Positions 44,629 through 48,875 of a DNA stretch of 48,875 bases are shown piece after piece; within the stretch, counting starts at the first letter, position 1, and every line of letters starts with the position of its first letter. The DNA comes from JAXGYV01 sp040772045. Its GTDB lineage: Bacteria; Actinomycetota; Thermoleophilia; UBA2241. The translations under genes were made by a program, and so were the position numbers. The notes beneath the pieces were generated by a model that saw only the letters and a list, made by a program, of their open reading frames with translations, ran no database searches and was not told the DNA's origin. The stretch is from positions 1-48,875 of the forward strand of contig JAXGYV010000012.1 in the NCBI GenBank assembly GCA_040772045.1, given 5' to 3'.

Positions 44629-45732
44629 CTAACCGCGTGAGATGGCGGTCGCGCCCTCGCCCTCCCCAGCGATGAATTCCTCGGTGAGACGCCGGCATAC
44701 GTCGTCGTGGTACTGCACAGGCGGCGACTTCATGAAGTACGAACTTGGGCCCTGCAGGGAACCGGCGATACCACGGTCGAGCGCGATCTTGGCACAGCGC
44801 ACGGCGTCGATGACGATGCCGGCCGAGTTCGGCGAGTCGACCACCTCGAGCTTGAGCTCGATGTTGAGCGGCACGTCGCCGAAAGAACGGCCTTCCAGGC
44901 GGATGTACGCCCACTTGCGATCGTCGAGCCACTCGACGTAGTCAGACGGACCGATGTGCACGTTACGGGCGCCGATGTCGTAGTCGAGCTGGCTCGTGAC
45001 CGCGTTGGTCTTACTGATCTTCTTGCTCTCGAGGCGCTCACGCTCCAGCATGTTCATGAAGTCGGTATTGCCGCCCACGTTGAGCTGGCTGGTGCGCTCC
45101 ATTTTGACCCCGCGATCGCGCATGAGGCGGGTGAGCACCCGGTGCACGATGGTCGCGCCCACCTGGCTCTTTATGTCGTCGCCGATGATCGGCACGCCAG
45201 CCTCGACGAAGCGACGCTGCCAGTAGGGCTCGCGAGCGATGAACACGGGGATGCAGTTGACCATGGCACAGCCAGCGGAGAGGATCTGCTCCGTGTACCA
45301 CTTGGTGGCTTCCTCGCTGCCCACCGGCAGGTAGTTGACCACCACATCGGCCTGCGTCTCCTTGAGGATGCCGACGATGTCGGCCGTGGGCCCAGGTGCC
45401 TTTTCGATGACGCGAGAGAGGTACTTGCCGAGCCCGTCGTGGGTCATGCCGCGAGCGACCGTCACGTTTGCCGACGGTACATCGCAGAACTTCACCGTAC
45501 AGTTCGGTTTGGTGAAGATGGCTTCCGACAGGTCTTTGCCGACCTTGTTCTTGTCGATGTCGATAGCGGCGACGAACTCAATGTCGCTGATGTGGTACCC
45601 GCCCACCACCGGGTGCATGAGACCGGGGACGAAGTCCGTCTCCTTGGCCTCTCTGTAATACTGGACGCCTTGTACGAACGACGAGCAGCAGTTCCCTACC
45701 CCGATGACGGCAACGCGCACTGGGTTGGCCAC
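44629..45732 (-). CDS. ino1: Inositol-3-phosphate synthase
   Basis: The enzyme converts glucose 6-phosphate to myo-inositol 3-phosphate with tightly bound NAD. GTG 45732, placed 10 nt after GGAGG, gives 367 residues beginning MANPVRVAVIGVGNCCSSF, with the Rossmann glycine motif; this is the length of the Mycobacterium tuberculosis Ino1. VGSEEATKWY, GDDIKSQVGATIVHR and NVGGNTDFMNML are the conserved catalytic blocks. It supplies inositol for phosphatidylinositol (and possibly mycothiol). It lies 126 nt after the CDP-alcohol phosphatidyltransferase gene and 87 nt before the glycosyltransferase. It ends in TAG. Confidence 0.94.
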   Translation of the reverse strand: MANPVRVAVIGVGNCCSSFVQGVQYYREAKETDFVPGLMHPVVGGYHISDIEFVAAIDIDKNKVGKDLSEAIFTKPNCTVKFCDVPSANVTVARGMTHDGLGKYLSRVIEKAPGPTADIVGILKETQADVVVNYLPVGSEEATKWYTEQILSAGCAMVNCIPVFIAREPYWQRRFVEAGVPIIGDDIKSQVGATIVHRVLTRLMRDRGVKMERTSQLNVGGNTDFMNMLERERLESKKISKTNAVTSQLDYDIGARNVHIGPSDYVEWLDDRKWAYIRLEGRSFGDVPLNIELKLEVVDSPNSAGIVIDAVRCAKIALDRGIAGSLQGPSSYFMKSPPVQYHDDVCRRLTEEFIAGEGEGATAISRG

Positions 45733-45858
45733 GATGTGTCTACCTCCTGTGGACGGCCGACGGCGCGGCGGCCGCGCCCTCGCCCATCCGCCGCGGGACG
45801 GCTTTCCGGGCTGGCTCAAACGCGGCGGAGTATACCACAGCGACCCTCGTGCGCTCGC

Positions 45859-46470
45859 CTAAGACGAAGGCGCTTCCGGCGGACGCCGGAGGTGGCGGCG
45901 AACGTACAGAATCCGCTGCAACACGGTGAAGCTCGTGAGGAAGGCCACCGCGAACACCACCACGGAGAGCACGTGCCAGCGGTGCAGAATGAGGCCGGCG
46001 CTCAACGCGATGATGCGCTCCGGCCGAGACATGAGGCCGACGGTGCACTCGAGCCCGAGGGCCTCGGCACGCGCGCGCGTGTACGAGACCAGGAAAGATG
46101 AGACGAGGAACACGAACACCGCCGTCAGCTCATAGGGATGACCGCTGCGGTAGAAGTACAGCCCCAGCGCGGTCAGCGTAATGCCCTCGGCGATCCGGTC
46201 CACGGTGGAATCGAGGAACGCCCCAAAGGCCGACTCCTTGCCGGCCCACCGAGCCACCGAGCCATCCAGCATGTCGCAGAACGAGGCCACGATGAATACC
46301 CCGGCCGCCCAGTAGAGATAGCCGAGCACGATGAGCGCACCGGCGATCAGGTTGAGGACGATGCCGGTTACAGTGAGCATGTTCGGCGTGATCCCGCCAC
46401 CGGCCAAGCCGCGCGTGATGGGCCCAAAGGCTCGGCGCACGGCGCTATAGAAGTGCTTCGGATCCTTCAC
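45859..46470 (-). CDS. CDP-alcohol phosphatidyltransferase (possible phosphatidylinositol-phosphate synthase)
   Basis: A 203-residue membrane enzyme that joins a CDP-diacylglycerol to an alcohol. The family signature D-x3-DG-x2-AR-x8-G-x3-D-x3-D is complete (MLDGSVARWAG then FGAFLDSTVDR). About five or six membrane segments follow. Because ino1 is next to it, inositol 3-phosphate is the likely alcohol, as in mycobacterial PgsA1, but glycerol phosphate cannot be excluded. I use GTG 46470 (MKDPKHFYSAVRRAF); starts further upstream would run into the PAP2 gene. It ends in TAG. Confidence 0.85.
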   Translation of the reverse strand: MKDPKHFYSAVRRAFGPITRGLAGGGITPNMLTVTGIVLNLIAGALIVLGYLYWAAGVFIVASFCDMLDGSVARWAGKESAFGAFLDSTVDRIAEGITLTALGLYFYRSGHPYELTAVFVFLVSSFLVSYTRARAEALGLECTVGLMSRPERIIALSAGLILHRWHVLSVVVFAVAFLTSFTVLQRILYVRRHLRRPPEAPSS

Positions 46471-46495
46471 CGACGGATTCCGGTACCCAAGGCGT

Positions 46496-47263
46496 TCAGC
46501 GGCCGTCGCTGCGCGCCGCCATGAGCTGCGGCGCCGAGGCAAGGGCCGGCGAACGGTTGGCCATCCAGTAGGCGGCGCCGGCCACGGCGGCGCCGGCCAC
46601 GGCGTCGAGCAGCCAGTGATTGCCGGTCACAGTAATAGCGATGAGCATGAGGAGAGGATACAGGGCGACGGCCGCTTTCGCCCACCGCGACCGGGCGAGC
46701 ATGATCGCGGCGGCGGCCACGAAGACCGCGTAGCCGATGTGCAGACTGGGCATGGCCGCGTAGGGATTGGCGAATGCCCCCACCATGCCGGACTGGAAGT
46801 TCTGGTCGGACATCAGGAAGAGCGTGTCCACCATGCCCGAGGACGGCAGCAGCCGCGGCGGCGCAGTGGGCACGAGGGCATAGCCGATCACGCCCAGCAG
46901 ATTGATCGCCAGGAACCAGTCGCGGAACAGCGCGAACCGCGGCCGGTGAACCAGATACACCCAGAGCAGACACATGATGAGGGCTGGCAGGTGGACGTTG
47001 ATATAGAAGCCGTTGAAGAACCGGATGATGGGCTCCACGTGACTGGCTTGCGTCTGCACCCAGGGCTCCACGTACATCCCGAGAGCCTTCTCCGCGTCCA
47101 TTACCGCCCTTCCGTTGGCCGCGGCGATCTCCTCGGCCCCCCTCGCCGCCACGCGAGCGATCCTGTAGCCCATGTAGGTCGTCAGAAGGATGACCACCTG
47201 GACGACGAAGTCGCCGATGCCCAGTGGGAAGAGGTCGGTTACCGGCGCCAGCCAACGCCTCAC
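46496..47263 (-). CDS. PAP2-superfamily membrane phosphatase/phosphotransferase
   Basis: A 255-residue polytopic membrane protein of the PAP2_3 type, the group that includes inositol phosphorylceramide synthases. The site motifs are PTAPPRLLPSSG, then AMPSLHIGYAVFVA with the first catalytic His, and TGNHWLLDAVAG with the second His and Asp. About six membrane segments flank them. As the first gene of the inositol-lipid run it could dephosphorylate phosphatidylinositol phosphate or a lipid carrier, or transfer a phospho-inositol head group. It is 25 nt upstream of the phosphatidyltransferase start. Confidence 0.83.
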   Translation of the reverse strand: MRRWLAPVTDLFPLGIGDFVVQVVILLTTYMGYRIARVAARGAEEIAAANGRAVMDAEKALGMYVEPWVQTQASHVEPIIRFFNGFYINVHLPALIMCLLWVYLVHRPRFALFRDWFLAINLLGVIGYALVPTAPPRLLPSSGMVDTLFLMSDQNFQSGMVGAFANPYAAMPSLHIGYAVFVAAAAIMLARSRWAKAAVALYPLLMLIAITVTGNHWLLDAVAGAAVAGAAYWMANRSPALASAPQLMAARSDGR

Positions 47264-47525
47264 CCTGCGCCATGCTCTGCTTGCGTTCAGCTCGCCACCT
47301 CGACTAGCGCCGCGCTTGCCATCCGCGAAACGTATTCTCTCTATCGTGCGAAGCCTAGTCTACTCGTCAAACCCCACCGTTCCCTGTATTCGCCCGCGCC
47401 AAAAGCGCCGCGCGGGACCATTCGGTCGCCCACCCTTGACGTGAGGAAAAGTCAGGCGCTTATTCGATGGCGACGCCTGAACTCGTCTGCACACAACCGG
47501 CAACTTCTCGTTGACACCCTGGCGG
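47264..47525. other. Intergenic region upstream of the PAP2 gene
   Basis: 262 nt, lower in G+C than its surroundings. No gene is seen. A TTGACG on the minus strand (47370-47365) could be a -35 element for the PAP2-ino1 run, but the -10 region is poor. No repeat or RNA motif was recognised. Confidence 0.3.
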
Positions 47526-48533
47526 CTAACTCTGTTCGGTATTCAGGTTGGTGAGAATGGCTGAGACGGCTTCCGCAAAGACATCCCAGTAGCGCTCACC
47601 ACCCGCCGCTGCAGAGATGGGCATGCCGGCAAGAGCCAAGTCGCCTTCGATCTCGCTCGCGATGGTACGGGCCTCACTCGCGCGCATGTAGTCGCTGAGT
47701 TCCTCTAGGTCCGATCGTTCGACCCAACGAGCCAAGCGGCGCAAAGCCAGCAAGAGTCGCGGCCACTCGCGATACGTTGGCCAGGCATCCGGCCCAAACT
47801 CGAAGAGCTGACCCCAGATGGCGCGGTCGATGTGGTAACGGTTCTCGTTGCCGCGCTCGTAAGCTGTGACGAGTCGTGAACTCGCGAGAGCTGCAAGTGT
47901 CTCGCTGACGTTGCGTCTCGCATACCCCGCGGCCTCGGCGATCACGGGCGTCGACGCGTCGGGCGCCGGGGCTGTCAGAAGGTAGCGGATAACCTCGGCG
48001 CGGCTACCGACACCGAACAGCAGCCGGGTGCGGAATGCGAAGCTGATCGGCAGCGTTGGGTCCGGAGAGACGGACTTGCGACTTGGTTCCGTGTTCGGCT
48101 TGAGGAAGCCGGCGTCGAGGAACGCTGGATCGGGATCAACGATCTCCTGGGCGAGCGTGCGAAAGAGGCGCTGTGCTTCGCCGCCTGCTGCTCTGGCCGA
48201 TCTTGGCCGAAGCCCGCGGTTCTTGGGCTGCCAGTGCGCAACCCAAGCGATCGCCGCCTCGACGAGTCCCCGGTCCTCGTCGTCGATCGCGAGGTTCCGC
48301 AATCGCTGGACGCCGATGAGTCGCTGGTTGGCAAGGAGCCAATCCAGTGTCTCGTCGAAGAGGCGAGGGTCGCTTCGGCCGACCTCGAGCGTGAAGAGCA
48401 GCAATGCTTCCGGATCCGCCGCCCAGTTGTCGTGTCGCTTGCTAGGAGCGAGCACGCCCAGTTGAGCCCATTGGCTCCAGGCAAAGGACGCAAGCTCTGC
48501 CCGAACAGTGTCTCTAAGAGCTGAGGACTGCAT
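47526..48533 (-). CDS. Winged-helix protein of unknown function
   Basis: A 335-residue protein beginning at ATG 48533 (MQSSALRDTVRAELASFAW). Residues about 175-240 look like a winged helix-turn-helix of the ArsR/MarR sort: SRAEVIRYLLTA, VIAEAAGYARRNVSETLAAL, then a wing with RGNENRYHID. The N-terminal 150 residues are mainly helical and show no family that I recognise. It overlaps the DUF6036-like gene upstream by 20 nt, so the two form an operon. Its base composition is slightly lower in G+C than the metabolic genes, which may indicate an accessory region. It ends in TAG. Confidence 0.65.
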   Translation of the reverse strand: MQSSALRDTVRAELASFAWSQWAQLGVLAPSKRHDNWAADPEALLLFTLEVGRSDPRLFDETLDWLLANQRLIGVQRLRNLAIDDEDRGLVEAAIAWVAHWQPKNRGLRPRSARAAGGEAQRLFRTLAQEIVDPDPAFLDAGFLKPNTEPSRKSVSPDPTLPISFAFRTRLLFGVGSRAEVIRYLLTAPAPDASTPVIAEAAGYARRNVSETLAALASSRLVTAYERGNENRYHIDRAIWGQLFEFGPDAWPTYREWPRLLLALRRLARWVERSDLEELSDYMRASEARTIASEIEGDLALAGMPISAAAGGERYWDVFAEAVSAILTNLNTEQS

Positions 48534-48875
48534 CTTCGATGCCGAAGGCGGCAAGCGCTTGCAGAAGAAGCGATCGGAAGCCCTCGGAGGGGTCGTGGGT
48601 GAGTGTCCACCGAGCGGCGGCGAGCAGCTCGCGCTCGGTTGGCTCGAGGGCGCGAAGGTCGGCCTCGTGCTTTCCGGCCATGCCGTCGGCCATCGCGTAG
48701 AGCTTGAAGTGGATCTGATCAATCCTTCCGGCGAAATGGACCCGAAGCGCCGGCCCGAAGTCGCGCGAAGCCAGACGAGCGACGAAGCCGTCCGGCAGAC
48801 CGAAATCGAGCAGGCCGGCTGGCCCGGTGTTGAGCCAGTTGCTCGGGAGTCCAAAATCGCGCGCAACGCGGTCAC
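48514..48875 (-). CDS. DUF6036-like nucleotidyltransferase-fold protein, partial
   Basis: The 3' part of a gene that continues beyond the right edge. The frame that begins at 48873 reads DRVARDFGLPSNWLNTGPAG, then ALRVHFAGRIDQIHFKLYAM and ADGMAGKHEADLRALEPTE, ending at TAG 48514. The IHFKLYA...KHEADLRAL block resembles the DUF6036 nucleotidyltransferase-like family, often found in two-gene modules. The N-terminal nucleotidyltransferase motif, which would show whether it is active, lies outside the window. The other frame over this stretch gives Ser/Arg-rich noise and is not the gene. Confidence 0.6.
   Translation of the reverse strand, partial: DRVARDFGLPSNWLNTGPAGLLDFGLPDGFVARLASRDFGPALRVHFAGRIDQIHFKLYAMADGMAGKHEADLRALEPTERELLAAARWTLTHDPSEGFRSLLLQALAAFGIEDAVLSS

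Overview
The window is high-G+C bacterial DNA, densely packed with genes, many of which overlap by 4 nt (ATGA or GTGA). The gene content points to an actinobacterial lineage: MurT/GatD lipid II amidation, an HspR-controlled dnaK operon, a 367-residue Mycobacterium-type inositol-1-phosphate synthase beside a phospholipid synthase and a glycosyltransferase, and PurS/Q/L. An in-frame amber codon inside a dimethylamine methyltransferase gene suggests a pyrrolysine-decoding organism, probably an anaerobe from a deep-branching actinobacterial class. The taxonomic placement is inference.

Layout: 1-6.0 kb holds envelope genes (murT-gatD, a PBP4-type carboxypeptidase, larB, an L,D-transpeptidase), followed by a LuxR-type regulator. 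7.0-18.4 kb is a long purine run, purS-Q-L-F-M, then pfkB kinase, PurN-like formyltransferase and HAD protein in an overlapping set, then ftcD and purH. 18.6-23.1 kb (minus strand) encodes a TrpXYZ-like ABC importer and, upstream of it, mtbB with an internal TAG. A class IV aminotransferase diverges from mtbB. 24.3-28.7 kb holds a zinc-ribbon protein, tRNA-Thr, ligA, an HAD phosphatase and surE. 28.8-36.8 kb is fmdB and the stress operon dnaK-hsp20-grpE-dnaJ-hspR-clpC plus a small downstream gene, with a recognisable HspR operator (HAIR) on the dnaK promoter. 36.9-42.7 kb holds a PHP protein, YjbQ, an M3-like peptidase, an RlmD-type rRNA methyltransferase, a presenilin-like membrane protein and a degenerate UDG-like iron-sulfur protein. 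42.7-47.3 kb looks like an inositol-phospholipid module: GT4-PHP fusion, ino1, CDP-alcohol phosphatidyltransferase, PAP2 enzyme. The right edge carries a wHTH protein and the truncated end of a DUF6036 nucleotidyltransferase-like gene.

The strongest unusual item is mtbB. A naive caller splits it into a 347-codon piece and a downstream piece, but both parts are one uninterrupted MtbB homologue joined at a UAG at residue 348, where the family carries pyrrolysine. The gene also ends in UAG, and about a quarter of the genes in the window stop with UAG, so the codon is not reserved for pyrrolysine here. Other points worth attention are the kinase/formyltransferase/HAD trio behind purM, the GT4-PHP fusion with a changed EX7E motif, the presenilin-like protein with GISD in place of GxGD, a UDG-family protein that kept its Fe-S cysteines but lost its catalytic motifs, and a ClpC with LGA in place of the usual ClpP-binding VGF loop.
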